DNA of 64,000 nt from Sphaerosporella brunnea (Eukaryota; Ascomycota; Pezizomycetes; Pezizales; Pyronemataceae): positions 1-64,000 of the forward strand of contig VXIS01000277.1 in the NCBI GenBank assembly GCA_008704415.1, written 5' to 3'. This document shows positions 12,392 to 23,758 of this stretch, in pieces. A program made the translations under genes and the position numbers. Every line of letters starts with the position of its first letter. Position 1 is the stretch's first letter. The notes under the pieces are model-generated. The model was not told the origin of the DNA. It saw only the letters and a program-made list of their open reading frames with translations, and ran no database searches.

Positions 12392-12433
12392 AACATCAGC
12401 CCCCCCCCCCGCCCCCACACCTCCGCTGATGTT
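12392..12433. repeat. 9-bp inverted repeat around a C-rich loop
   Basis: AACATCAGC at 12392-12400 pairs with GCTGATGTT at 12425-12433. The 24-base loop is almost entirely C on the plus strand and so G-rich on the minus strand. It could form a hairpin with a G-rich or C-rich loop. Confidence 0.7.
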
Positions 12434-15330
12434 GTCCCCACTGGATTTGGATGCCTCGAAGGCCGGCAGCCGCGACTGCCGCGTGCCACGGAACGGTTCA
12501 CAATTCGCGCTGGTTCTGCTCTTGGGTGTTGGTATCTTATCTTATTGTGGAGCGATCAGGCGGGGAGGGCTTACTATCGCGGGAGCAATGATTGAGGACG
12601 GCATAGTCAGGAGCCGGACAACGCGGTTTGCACAGCGATTGCTGTGTTCGTTGGATGGTGTAACGGTGGCGTTGACCGCGGTCGAGGTGAGTCGTCGCGT
12701 TTCGAGAATAGGTTGTAGAGGTGTGGGGAGGGAGAGATGAGAAAAAAAAACCTGTATAGTGGCGAGGTGTTCGAGGTGAAAAGGGGAGTCCTTAAATACC
12801 CGCGCACGCGGAGGTTTCAACTCACTGTAGAGCACTCGCTCTGCCTAGACCTGCCTGTTCACGTCGTGATCTCTGGGTCCCTGGTTGTCGCAAAATATCC
12901 CAGTGTACTCGGTCGTATTGTGGTTGGTTTAAGACGGTGGAGGAGGAAGGGGAATTACTGGTGTGGTTTCCATGATCGGTAGGGAATCATGGCCTCTCAG
13001 CTTTCCCATAGCCCACTTTCACCATGAGCACATCATCGACTATGCAGCCATGGCTGCACTGTTCCGTTTGCCAAAGAGTGATACCCTATGTGCGCCCCCC
13101 AAGCCTTGCCTCTGCTCTGAGACTCGGACAGCAAAAGAGTGGCCTTTACGGAAACTACCTAGGAATGGAAAACCGCCTTTATCAAGGCAAATGCGTTAAT
13201 CACGATTGGCGTGTGCACTGTGCAACTTTGAACTCCAACTCACGAGGGAATTCCGACTACTGGGGTTATTGGGATTGGGGCAAGTTGCTGCCCCGGAATT
13301 TAGGCCTGATTGGCTGATGAATCCGCTGATAAAGTGGAAAAGAAACCGGGGCTACATTTGTGGTAATAGGAAGGCATTGTGCTCCCTCGATCTCTGCCTC
13401 CTCCATAACGCAGTCAGCTGAACCGGCAATTTGCAGCACTGAGATATCTCTCACTACTTCACATACCTACAATAATGTACTCTAGAGCATGCATGCCACA
13501 GCGAACTGGCGAACAACGAAGACTTTTGACGAGGTACTGTATCTCTGGACTATCCCGCACATTTAGCGATGGTTTTGCAGCACCTTTGTCTGCAGCTGAA
13601 AAACGCTGAGGTCAAAGCTTCATATTGACGAAATGAACCGCATCTTTCCTTAAAAACATCCATAGATCCTGGACAAAGAACAAAGTATTCACCGAGTCCA
13701 GCTGTCTAACCGTGAAATCAAATTGAGCAAAGATCCACAAAGAATCATTGTTCAAACCCTCCAGCATCAACCCAGTGCCTCGTCGACATCAAAGACATCG
13801 GATCAGAGAATATACGGAGCCCAGTCCACAAAACACCGTCTCGATGTTTTGTTTCGTCTCATAAGACTGCAGATCCTTCTACGAACAGAACGGGTGTTGC
13901 CCCTCGAACACTCCTCGCTGCTCTGTCTCCTCGTAGACCTTGGTCTTTTTCTTCCCTTGTTGTAGCTTCCGATGCTGAATCTTTTTGCCCGCCGCTCGTC
14001 CACCTGGGGCTGTTGCCTGCTTTTCTCCTAGCTCGGCCTTCACCTTTTCTTTAGCACCCCTCACTGGCGGTCTTAACCATCCTCGCCGCAACGAACGTGA
14101 CCGTTGCAAGTGGGCCCTCACACAATGTGGCTGCAAAATAGCCACGGGGAGGTGGGGAGGAACTCCTAGAAGGTTGGAGTCGGCGATCGCTCCCAGGCGT
14201 AATTCTGAGCTAAAGTTCGTTTTGCGTGTTGGTTGTTATAACCCCGATGAGGGAGGAGGGATTTGGTAGACCTACTTTCGCAGGCAGGACCAGTGCCGGC
14301 TGTAAACAAGCTTTGTACCGTGTGGTTGAGGGTTGATGGTAGTCGCAGGTCGATTTCAGTCATGGGCGTGAACAGGCGGTGTCGCGCTGTAACCTCAGAC
14401 TGCCTGTAGCACTTCACTTTCTGATTCCAATCACACGCCCACTAGGGATTGGTCCTGTTGTTGCTCCTCCTTGGACCTTTCCAGCGATGTCCCTGTTCAT
14501 ACTCATCCCCAGTCAGTCAGCGATGCTTGTGTATGCCCCTTTGCGGGTCTTAACATACTGATCGTCCACCTTCTTCTTCTCCTTGTTCCTGTGCTGCTGG
14601 GTCTCACACTGCTCTCTCACTTTCTGTCGCAGGGGCCCACGATCTGCGAGTGTACTGCTGGTGCACTTCAAGGCAACCAGGACGCGAGGGTGATTTTGAA
14701 AAGTGGTCGTTTTGTGCGCGGATCGCATGCCAGGTTGGAACGCTCTCGATAGGGTTTTTCCTGTTTTGGTGGTAGCAGTAACGTTACCGGATATGGTTGT
14801 GCAGGTGTAGCAGTGGGAGGTGGAAGGAGCAAAAGACGCTGGGGGTGGTTGTGGTTGTGGTCATCGTCGGGGTGGGGTGATGAGTGAACTAGTGGATCCA
14901 TTCGGCCCTTTCTCTGCGCCAATACCCAGAGAATTAATTTCTACAGATAACGAGACCGTCTGATGGGAAGTCATATTTTGATGATGGTCAACGTTGTAGA
15001 TCGAAGTGACCGCGTGCTCATTTCCAGTTCAAGAATATTCTTCCGGCTAGACACTTTGTCTGCGCACGGATGTCCAAACGCTTAGGGAAAGGATCTTCAC
15101 AACATGGCCTGACAATATTAACCGCATGGCTCCCACTCAAGGAACACAGCGTGTATTGGTCACGGAGGGAAAGGAAACGCAGAAATACTCTCAATCTCCA
15201 AACTGCTACAAAGAATGAGTAGTGAAATGCCTCCGCATATCGTTCAACTGTGCCTGCAATCTCGACCTATAACTATCTGCGCTACATCAGGTAGAAGACA
15301 CACGTCGATTACCAGGCAGTGCATCCTCCA
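12434..15330. other. Gene-free stretch
   Basis: No gene is supportable. A Lys/Glu-rich minus-strand frame at about 14060-13880 looks protein-like but has no start or domain I recognise. GTAAGN donor-like signals on the minus strand near 12557 and 12945 lack clear partners. Confidence 0.35.
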
Positions 15331-15760
15331 CCATGAGCTTCCTCCCCCTCCCCCCCCCTCAATCCTTGTGGAGCTACTCGTTCGGCTCCTCGTTCAAGTT
15401 TCCCTTCTCGCCCTTTTCTCAGACTTTTGACCCTCCTCGTCGACCAGTTCCCTTGCGCCTTCCTTTGCTTCCCCCATTGTACGGTCGCCATCGTGGTTTC
15501 TCTCCTCCTTCTTCATTTTCTTCTTCTCATCCACCGTCTCCTTCGCCACCGCCGTCTTCTTGCCCTCCTCGCTCACGCTTTCCTCCGTCTTTTTGCTCTT
15601 CTCCTTCTTGCTCTCCGTCTTGTGCTTTTGTTTCAGCTTCTTCTCCTTCGGCTCTTGCTTCCCCTTCTTGTTCTCCGCCTCTTCCTTCTCCTTCCCCTCC
15701 CCCACCGTGTTCTTCGTCTCTTCCACCACCTTCTGCTGTTGTTACTTCCTGATCCTCAAG
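15331..15760. other. Strand-asymmetric pyrimidine tract
   Basis: About 430 bases are strongly C/T-rich on the plus strand, which leaves four frames open at once. Read on the minus strand (15729-15394), one frame gives a 111-residue Lys/Glu-rich, disordered-looking peptide. Read on the plus strand the frames give Ser/Pro/Leu-rich peptides. The overlap is explained by composition. A minus-strand intron-like pattern lies just upstream: donor GTAAGTCC at about 15855, then AACTAAT, then a GCTGCAG acceptor near 15803. A decayed gene end is possible but unproven. Confidence 0.4.
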
Positions 15761-15829
15761 AAGTCTTCCACAGCCGGCTCGAGCCGGCCCGCGCGCGAAG
15801 GCTGCAGCAGCCTATTAGTTACTATTGTA

Positions 15830-16330
15830 ATGGACAGCAAGGAGGAGGACTTACAGATATTCATTCGCTGTTACAGGCTGCGCCGTAGTGTAAAACGTTA
15901 TCTCCAGCGACGCAGACCGCAGTTAGAGGTGTTAGGGTCGCTGAAGATGGGTAAAAACCTCTGGGCAGTGGTAAGGAGAGTCTTGGGGAGGCGAGCTGGA
16001 AGGGGGCGAGCTTAAGCACGCGTACACGAAGCTGTGCTTCACTAGCGAGCATTCGATTGTTGGCGCGTATCGACCGCGACGACGACGGTCGTGAACCGCA
16101 CAGCTGTAAATCGGCGCAATTGAACAGGTTGAGGGGGAAGAGAAGAGGAGTGAGTCTGGTCAGCTTGACCAGCACGTTAAAAGGTTGGATTGGGTGTAAA
16201 GGAAGCAACCCGTTGCGAGCTTCCATGATGAACTACACCACCTCACATCTCTGCCACAGTTATGCATTATTCCCCGCGACCGAACTGTTCACTGCTGTCC
16301 TCGATCGCGGGCGAGTTCTGCTTGGAAAGG
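15830..16330. repeat. Diverged dispersed repeat, possible copy B
   Basis: It shares ordered short blocks with 7850-8470 (see that entry). Divergence is high and the ends are not defined. Confidence 0.3.
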
Positions 16331-16427
16331 TGCACTAGTCTGGGAATTTTGCGATTGTAGTTTCCGCTTGGTTTCCATCGACGAGTGGTGCTCTATGATC
16401 TTCATTCACGTGGGCGCCGGGAGTTTT

Positions 16428-16560
16428 TGTTTGTAATCAGGTTTATTGTGTGTATACGACCGCGGACGATCATGACACGCCCCCTACATATCCCCGCCCT
16501 TATCCTGTCCGCTCCCTTATTGATGCCATCTCATGGGTCGACTGCGGCCCCCCAAACCAC
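16428..16560 (-). repeat. Dispersed repeat pair, copy 2
   Basis: It matches 9656-9780 with an internal insertion. On the minus strand, immediately upstream (about 16760-16655), a frame ends in an acidic tail (SVAEEDGSSSEFDEGSEGED then stop), which looks like a protein C-terminus. The following conserved block ends in an AATAAA-like signal. A duplicated gene 3' end is one reading. Confidence 0.45.
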
Positions 16561-17434
16561 CAGAAAGGAAAATGTAGCATAAACGAACAAAGGGAAGAGA
16601 CAGGCCCGTAACAAACAGAAATAAAAGCTGTGGCCGCCAGGGCCAGTTCAGTCCTCCCCTTCTGACCCCTCGTCAAACTCGGACGATGAACCATCCTCCT
16701 CCGCCACGGATTGTCCAACCTTAGTATCCCGCAGAAACTGCAGGATGTGCAGGGTGGGCAGCTCTGTTCAGGCCGATGCGCCTCATACGGGAGGTGATCA
16801 TGCATCACGGAGCCTGTTTTTCGAGAGCACAAACTTCACTGAAGTCACCGCCTTAGGGGATTACACAACACCTTTCAGTTCGATTAACCGTATTGCCATT
16901 CAAAAACAAGTGGTAATCCGGATGCCCAAGACGATTGATCCTGGCGTTGCTTCTATATTTGAAGCAGTACTGGTAAAAAGAAAGACTGCTATCGAGGCAC
17001 CATCTCCTTTACAAACTCATGATCATTATTACACGCCGGTATTATGGCAATGAGCACCTTCCTTCAGCCGTATGGATACACCACCGCAAACCTACACTCT
17101 CCGCTCTGCCTCCAAACACTGGCTGACCAAGCCAAAATCGCGTCCGCACGTGCTTCACTTTACACGTCGCGTCATCCCAACTACTTTACGCGTCTGAGTA
17201 ACATTGCGGGTCCGGCTGAATTTAATCCCGACGCGACGCGAAGGGCGGAGAGGCCTATGAAGCTCACAGAATTCCTTGTCGAACAGCGTCCATACTCGAA
17301 AGCAGCTCTTCTCAAGGACCTCGACACCTCTTTCAGTTGCCCACAATCGCGATCATGCCCGCCGAAACAAACCGTGATGTTGCCGATGCTCGTGCAGTTA
17401 GAGTCGCGATTTCAAAGAGGGATCACCGAACGCC

Positions 17435-17900
17435 CTACCGCACAAGAGGAAGCCGGACTAAAGCAAGAAACATAAGGAGTGTACGCAACCGGACCCATTC
17501 CGAAAAACCATGCCTATTTGAAAAACCTTCTGAAAATGCGCCATTACTTATGACATTGCTTCTTGCCACCCACAAGTCATATCCTCCAACATTCCGCATC
17601 GCCCAGTCAATCAATGCGCCCCTGTTCCTCCCCGTTACTTTCTGCGCTTTCAGACAGGCCTGATAAACCTTCCTCCGAGCCTGCAAGTGCCCAACACCGG
17701 GAGATGCCGGTTGATCATCATATTCTCCCACCACCCCACCACCCCAGCAGCGCATCTCTTAGATTAGAACTTCCTGTGCCGCAAAACGGTAGGAGCCTCT
17801 GGTTGAAATCTGAAAACTCCTTGAGGACCGCCAAGTCCAGTCCAAACCACCCAGTTCGAGCGCCGCCAGTCACAACGGCGATTTTCCCATCGACCCGAAA
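17435..17900 (-). pseudogene. Possible short-chain dehydrogenase remnant
   Basis: The minus-strand frame at 17894-17718 begins VDGKIAVVTGGARTG, resembling the N-terminal beta strand and glycine-rich nucleotide-binding loop of short-chain dehydrogenases (consensus TGGxxxGxG), although the last glycines are displaced. It breaks after about 55 residues. A second frame (17755-17435) continues with KVYQACLKAQKVTG and a segment ending SNVISNGAF, faintly like the NNAG region. No catalytic YxxxK is visible. The match is short, so this may be coincidental. A 27-A run directly adjoins it at 17918-17944. Confidence 0.3.
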
Positions 17901-17917
17901 CCAAGAAACCCGTTTCG

Positions 17918-17944
17918 AAAAAAAAAAAAAAAAAAAAAAAAAAA
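17918..17944 (+). repeat. 27-base poly(A) run
   Basis: An uninterrupted run of 27 A on the plus strand. It could be the tail of a retroposed sequence lying to its left on the plus strand, but I recognise no retroelement there and see no target duplication. Confidence 0.9.
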
Positions 17945-18589
17945 CCCCGCGATCTTCCACCATTGTGGACAGGCTGGGGTTACAGGGTACCACCCCGCAT
18001 ACCTGTTGAACGGGTATGTTCATTGGGTTGGCATCCCGCGACGCGACGAAAACAATCCACTGCAAACCCACGCGTACGGTGTCCTATGAAGCACCAATCC
18101 CACACGCAGTGTTGGTCACCGCCTGCACGGTTTAATCCCACCGGAGGGTGCGACGATATCCAGAGCTGTCGCATGTTGCCCAGCAGGCCCCCTAGTAAGG
18201 TGGGGATAAAGATCCCCGCGTAAACGGAACTGCAGTGCCAACGATGAAACGGCAGCGTCGTGATAAGTATCCGCCACGGCCTTCATTGTTCTATCGAATA
18301 TTGCCCTGCAGGCCCCCGTGTAAGGTGGGGATAAAACGGTGAAGCTGCAGCGTTGTGATAGGTCTGCAACTGCCTTCATGGCTCTCAAAGACAGCCCAGG
18401 ATACGTGAGGAAGAAGAAGAGTTCTACCCCCGGATGTGCTGGGATGAATACTGTGTCGCATTACCTTCTACCGCGATCAATAAATTTGTCAGAAAAAGGG
18501 GAAAAACGGTGAGCTTACTGTCTACTCTTGGGAGTAGCCATTTCCAGCCTCCTGCTTGGTCTCTTTCTTCGGTCGGCAACACGTCAAAG

Positions 18590-18729
18590 TTGCGATCCTT
18601 CCAGTCGCCAAACTCCCCCGCCAGTTGCGGTCCTTCCAATCGCCAAACTCCCCCGCCAGTTGCGGTCCTTCCAATCGCCAAACTCCCCCGCAAGTTGCGG
18701 TCCTTCCAGTCGCCAAACTCCTCCGCCAG
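18590..18729 (+). repeat. Tandem repeat, four units of 35 bp
   Basis: Four contiguous 35-bp units start at 18590, 18625, 18660 and 18695 (TTGCGGTCCTTCCAATCGCC then AAACTCCCCCGCCAG). The units differ at one to three positions. Because 35 is not a multiple of three, a frame through them repeats every 105 bases. A minus-strand frame (18693-18424) runs through them and onward, and a minus-strand intron-like pattern (GTAAGC..TTCTGAC..GGTAG, 51 nt) lies just beyond, near 18520-18470. Confidence 0.9.
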
Positions 18730-19039
18730 TGCAGTTGATGTTTCTATTACTCGATCACTAGATGTTAGATGTTTGTTTATAAACCGTAAGACAAGGAAAG
18801 CGGATATACCATACTGGGCGCCAGGTGCACAGGCCGAGAGTTTCTTCGCCAGGCGGTTACACTTGGGTATGTCAATATGATTTGTTTTAATACGCCATAG
18901 CGGATATTACGGCAGAAGAGATCAGAAAAGCGTGACTTACTAAAGGAGCAAGAAGAGAGTGGCGTGTTCCCAGACTTGCTGGGTTGGGTATCGTACCTCT
19001 TCTCTTGTAGATACCCTATATGCTGTTAGCACGAGATTG

Positions 19040-19290
19040 AAGTTACAGTTGAGCAATGATGAGCGATGAAGTAGGTATGCGATATGATGATGATAGCAAG
19101 GAATGATGATCAAAGCCTTTCTGACCGTGAAGGTTGATAAAAGAACATGACAAGGTATGGTTATCATGAGGGCGATGATGTGATAGAACGGTGATGATAT
19201 CAGAGAGGATAATGACATGCGATACGGCATTGTCATGATGAAAGACAAAAGGATAAAAACAAAAAAGCAAAGTGAAAATGACTTACCAAC
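19040..19290. other. GAT-rich tract
   Basis: Degenerate GATGAT-type sequence on the plus strand that keeps some minus-strand frames open. It looks like decayed simple sequence. No gene is called. Confidence 0.4.
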
Positions 19291-19652
19291 CAAACTTTGA
19301 TCGAAACAATAGTCTCGATCAGAAACCGGAAGGATAGGAGGTAGTAGGACTACCTAGACCTTTCTTTCTTAGATGAAAAGAATTTTGGAAATTTCTCGGC
19401 CTGATAGACCCAATTCATTGCTTCACTGGTGATCACCCGCGATCGAGGAAAAACCCCTAACCCTGATTTCGAACCGCCTGCAAATTTGCGTCAAAGTCCA
19501 GCGGCCGCTCTGGCAATCTCGCAGCTGCTGATGGAGGTACTTGCTAGATGGCTGTATGAGTCTGGAGAGGATCGGTGGCGGGGTTGGGCCGCGGGGGGTG
19601 GGGTGCGGGTGTCGCGGTCACGGCGGTGCATGCAACCTCGAAAGATTATGGC

Positions 19653-19674
19653 AGACTGCACGGCGGTGCAGTCT
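19653..19674. repeat. Small perfect hairpin
   Basis: AGACTGCAC and GTGCAGTCT pair perfectly around GGCG. There is no T-run after it and no known context. Length alone makes it only mildly unusual. Confidence 0.6.
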
Positions 19675-19699
19675 GATCGTTTGGCACCGCGTGAACACC

Positions 19700-21788
19700 A
19701 GCAGAGCGTGCTCTTGGAGGGGTAGACTAGGAGAAAGACAGTGCTGGCCAGCGATTCGTGGCGATGAGTCGCTGCTGCGCTTGCGCTGATGCTGAGGGCA
19801 GAAAACCGCGCTCGCGAGTGAGCACAAACATATTGTTGACATCTCTTTCACGTAGGAGGGCTTATCATAGGGACATTCTAAGGGACTGGGGTCTGCCCAC
19901 ACTGAGCCTCCACAGGCACTCCGTGGTAGGCTAGCAGCGTTCAAACGCCGGGCGCTGAGCTCCGCGTTCCAATGACAAAGCCAGCACGCGTGGAGCACAA
20001 CAAAGAAAGCGCTCCTCATGTAGTGCGTCCCAGGGGACAGCAGGACTATCTTCATTTGTATGAGGAGAACAAACACAAGAGCTTTCCAGGTTAGGACGTG
20101 AACGCGTCTCGGCCGCATGCTTTGGCAGTACGCGGCTGCGGATCACGGACCAAACCACTCACCTCACCAAATTGCCAGCAAAAAAATTGACCTTTATAAA
20201 GCTGAATAATTGCGCGATCGCGCATTCAAGATCAGCCTATCAGGGTGCATGCAACCACACACAAACTTGGAGAGCAATGAATCGTGCCCCAGATTCCCAA
20301 AAACTCAGACAACGAACATCATCCGGTTCTTTTAGGTTAGTGAGAGCTGTGACGCCTTCCATGGTGTGGACTCTGCGTTCTTTCAGGCGGTGACAGTCCA
20401 ACACCTAGACCTGCAAGCAGCAAAGCCAGAGCAGGCGATTAGAGCCTGGAAAATCCGAGCTCACACAGTCCAACTGTCAGCAACCAATAACATATAAGGA
20501 CCGGTTAAATGCCTTAAATACTGCTCAATACACGGTTGAGGCATTGTGGAAAGCGCCATAAGCGGATACACTCCAACTAGGGGCGACAGGCTGAGGTTAC
20601 TATCAAGACTGATGGCTCATCAAAGGGTGCAAGGAGATGGATGTGGCCACAGGACAGATTGCCTGTATGTTTTGCCCATCACGGAGGCCTAGGGTTTCAT
20701 TCAGGCATGCACTCGTTCGGTTGGAACTGGTTACGTTGTCAGTCTATCATCTGACTTCAGTCCCCGGCGGCCTGGCTGTTGGTAGCTTTCCATCTGTAAG
20801 AAGTAGATTGGATCGCGAAGAAATAAAAGCGATAATTCTCTAATTGCAGGGAAATTCTGCCTCTGATGGGGCCATCGGCTAAGGCACTTGGGTTCCGTTT
20901 CTGCCAAACCGAAAATGCATCGCCAATTGCGTGACGCACCACAACAGGGAACCGCGAAAGTTAACAGCATCACGGCATCATCACCGGATTTGGGCAGCCT
21001 TTGTTTCACTGTGAATCGCCTGCGTTACTTGTCTTTCTCTTCACCATTGCGTGAACCAACGGCTTCCAAAATCGTTGCCAGCCGGACTCTTAACGCCCAA
21101 TCTCCGAAATTAGTTTCATAGCGCTAACGGTAAGGATTAAGATGCCCCCCGCTTTCGTGCAAAATGGCCCCCGATGTTCAAGATGGATCTGTACGTACAC
21201 GGAGAGAAGTCAAGACAGCATCACTTTCGGTTGTTTCTGGAGTTGGCTGTGAGGCCTGCCGGGGCATGCTTGCAGCGGCGAAAATTCGTGGAGAGTTTTC
21301 GTAGGTTCAAGTAGTAGGGTGGTGGTAGTTCCATTTGACATGTCTAAGGAGATTTTTTTCTCTCTCAGCAGTTTATGATTCCGTGTGAGATCCAGCAGAT
21401 GTCAAAAAGCCTCAGTGGTGTAGTGCTACAAAAAGGATTGGAACCCCCGGCAGTGTCTTTTTTTTGGTCTTGGAAGCAGAATCATAGTGTGTCCCTCGTT
21501 CGATCCCTCACACTCGATCATTGCGAGCCTCCGCAAACCAAAAGCTTTCCTGCTTCCAAGGAAAAGCAAACCAAAGGAATATGTGCGCAATTAACCTGTG
21601 GATCACAAAATTCGCACCGTAGAATGATTGGGTTTACTGAAACATTTAATCTTGGACATCGGGAGATCTTCGGGGCATGGGAGTCAGTTCGGGCAAAAAT
21701 TTGGGGCATCGCAATCATAAACCGGATCTTTAATAGTGAGGGATGAAACACTGCGATGCGCTGAAGACGGCTAATATAGGTAGGTGAG
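19700..21788. other. Gene-free stretch
   Basis: No gene is supportable. Around 21405-21475 a short segment with GTGGTGTAGTGCTA and then GGATTGGAACCCCC, followed by T8, faintly recalls a tRNA-derived repeat. It lacks a foldable cloverleaf and is not called. An 11-bp inverted repeat (CTTGGAAGCAG / CTGCTTCCAAG) at about 21469-21560 encloses the next 70 bases. Confidence 0.35.
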
Positions 21789-21796
21789 GGCCAGAG

Positions 21797-22246
21797 TAGA
21801 GCTGTGCACGGGGCGACGGGTCGGGGCGCGGGCGGGCGGGGCGCGACGAGGTGGGCCGGGGCACGACGGGGTGGATCGGGGCGCGGCGAGGTGGCTCGGG
21901 GTGCGACGGCGTACATCGGGGCGGCATCGGGCCGGCAGCGGGGCGAGAGTGATATATGCCGGGCATTCAGGGCCGCTACGCTTAACAGTCCAGGTAGCGA
22001 ACAAGGCGCTCATCTAAGATCACGGCCGAACGAGGTACCCCAGGAGCGCATCCTGATGTCGTCGATAGGCTGTACGCGAGTTCGGGGTATTCGGGGTCTG
22101 ACGAGGTGACCGGGGTTCCGGCGGGGTGGCCGGGGCAGCGACGAGGTGGCCAGGGCGCGGCGAGGTGGATCGGGGTCGGGCGAGGCTTTCTCCGCCTCGT
22201 CGAGCCTCGTGCCCCGTCGGGGCGCCCCGACCCGTGCACAGCTCTA
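21797..22246. mobile_element. Non-autonomous hAT-type element (450 bp)
   Basis: Terminal inverted repeats begin TAGAGCTGTGCACGGG at 21797 and end with its complement at 22246. Both continue into a TCGGGGCG block, offset by an 8-base insertion on the left. The element is flanked by a perfect 8-bp direct repeat GGCCAGAG (21789-21796 and 22247-22254), the target-site size of the hAT superfamily. Both ends are extremely G/C-rich with GACGAGGTGG-like subrepeats. The middle (about 21950-22090) is ordinary DNA without a transposase. It therefore depends on an unseen hAT transposase. Intact ends and target duplication suggest fairly recent insertion. Confidence 0.9.
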
Positions 22247-22254
22247 GGCCAGAG

Positions 22255-23758
22255 CAGCATATCCCGATGACTCAGTGATGAGCGGAGGCGCCTTAAGGCC
22301 AGAGAGGATAGAGAGCAGCCAGGGGGGATACCGCCCCGCATACGCGTGCACGTGCTGCTGTAGTCGGGAATACAACGCAGGGTGAGGTACAGGAAAAGAA
22401 GATTGATCATGGGGTGTTTATTTCCTGTTTCTTTACATATAAAAGGGTTGTGTTCCTTTTAGCAGATCAAGGCAATGCCCGCAGTAATTTTTCCCGTAAA
22501 GCCTGCAAGAGAATGAATTGTGTCAAAACTCATGTTCTACGCAGGCCAGCCCGTCAGGCATTGAGCACAGCAAGGACAGTACCGGGTTTCGGCGCTCTGG
22601 ATCCGATCATGACCATCATCTAGGCGGTCTTTAACATGGTTATGACTTGCTGGATGCTTGAGTTTCGATTATGCGTCCACGGGCCAGTGACACACCAAAT
22701 CCACATGAGTTTCCGTCCACGGGCTCATCCTGATGGTTCAAGCCCCATGTTTCATCATCTAGATGGCGACCCGCTTTCAAAAAACCGGCCGTGGCAGTCG
22801 AGTCCCTCCAGCCACTGGTGATGAATATTGGTCAAAGCATGTCACCAGCAGTCTCTGGCAATCCAGCTTCGTGTGTTGCTAGTTGACCGGCGATGGCTGA
22901 GCTGGCTTCCCAACGCATCCATCCATTGTGTTTACGCTCCGGTTTCCTTGTTTTTGATCGCCGTTTCTCTCTTAAATTGAGCTACGGTCTCGGAAATGTC
23001 AGTTTGTACCCGTCCGTACGTCCTCTGGAATATTCGTGGCGGCTTTCTCGAGTGAATTGCAGATCGAATGTTCTCAACGTTGCAATTTTTTATCCATGCA
23101 ACTCCTTGTACCTGCCGCGTTCACATGGCAAGGTATTACCTCCAGTAGTGAGGGGCTTCACCCACACCAACTGCGTCGTCGCCATCGCCCCATTTCTTTC
23201 CCCCCTTCACCACACCACCCGTCGTCTCCACCCTCTCATTTTTCAGAATCCTGCGGGGTATGTAGCACCGACGGCATGGCTCGATTGTCTTGCACCGCCT
23301 GTATGTCAATATCGACAGAGGAATTCGCCCTCCTTCCTTTACCGCCATCAACACCCCGATCGCTCTAAATACCCCCTCAGGGGTGGGCACGTTAGACACT
23401 ATAAATCACTGCAGGTTTCCAACGACGAGCTGCCTAGATCCCACACTATTCTGCACACTTTTGTTTCCTCCCAACCTGGACTGAATACCCGATCGGCGGA
23501 GTTTGGCAACAACCCGAGCCCTCCGCCGCCTCCGATTCTCTCCTGCTCGCTGAAAGTCGAGATGAACCAGCGGTGCTTACTCCCTGCCGGTCTCCTGACT
23601 CAATTCTAATCGAACATAGCGCAACCGTCCCATGCCATTCGAAGTGGACATTTAACTTGATCCCGTCATCCGCGGGTAAACTTGTAGTTCACCCCCCTCA
23701 ATCGAGTTCGGGCGAAGCGAGTGCGCGCTGGAGCAAGTTTGCCTTTCGTGCGCTAGCG
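22255..23758. other. Gene-free stretch with one long open frame
   Basis: A 238-residue plus-strand frame (22893-23609) is longer than most here but is Pro/His/Ser-rich, overlaps other frames and has no domain I recognise. It is not called as a gene. The TATA-like CTATAAAT at about 23399 lies about 360 bases before the spliced candidate at 23759. Confidence 0.35.

Noticed and set aside
15394..15888. Overlapping Lys/Glu-rich (minus) and Ser/Leu-rich (plus) frames
   Set aside because: Explained by a stop-poor pyrimidine tract; at most one strand could be coding and none has a clear start or domain.
21405..21475. tRNA- or SINE-like segment ending in T8
   Set aside because: The D-arm-like and B-box-like words are degenerate and no cloverleaf can be drawn.
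22893..23609. 238-residue plus-strand frame
   Set aside because: Pro/His/Ser-rich, overlapped by other frames, no motif or splice partner I could defend.
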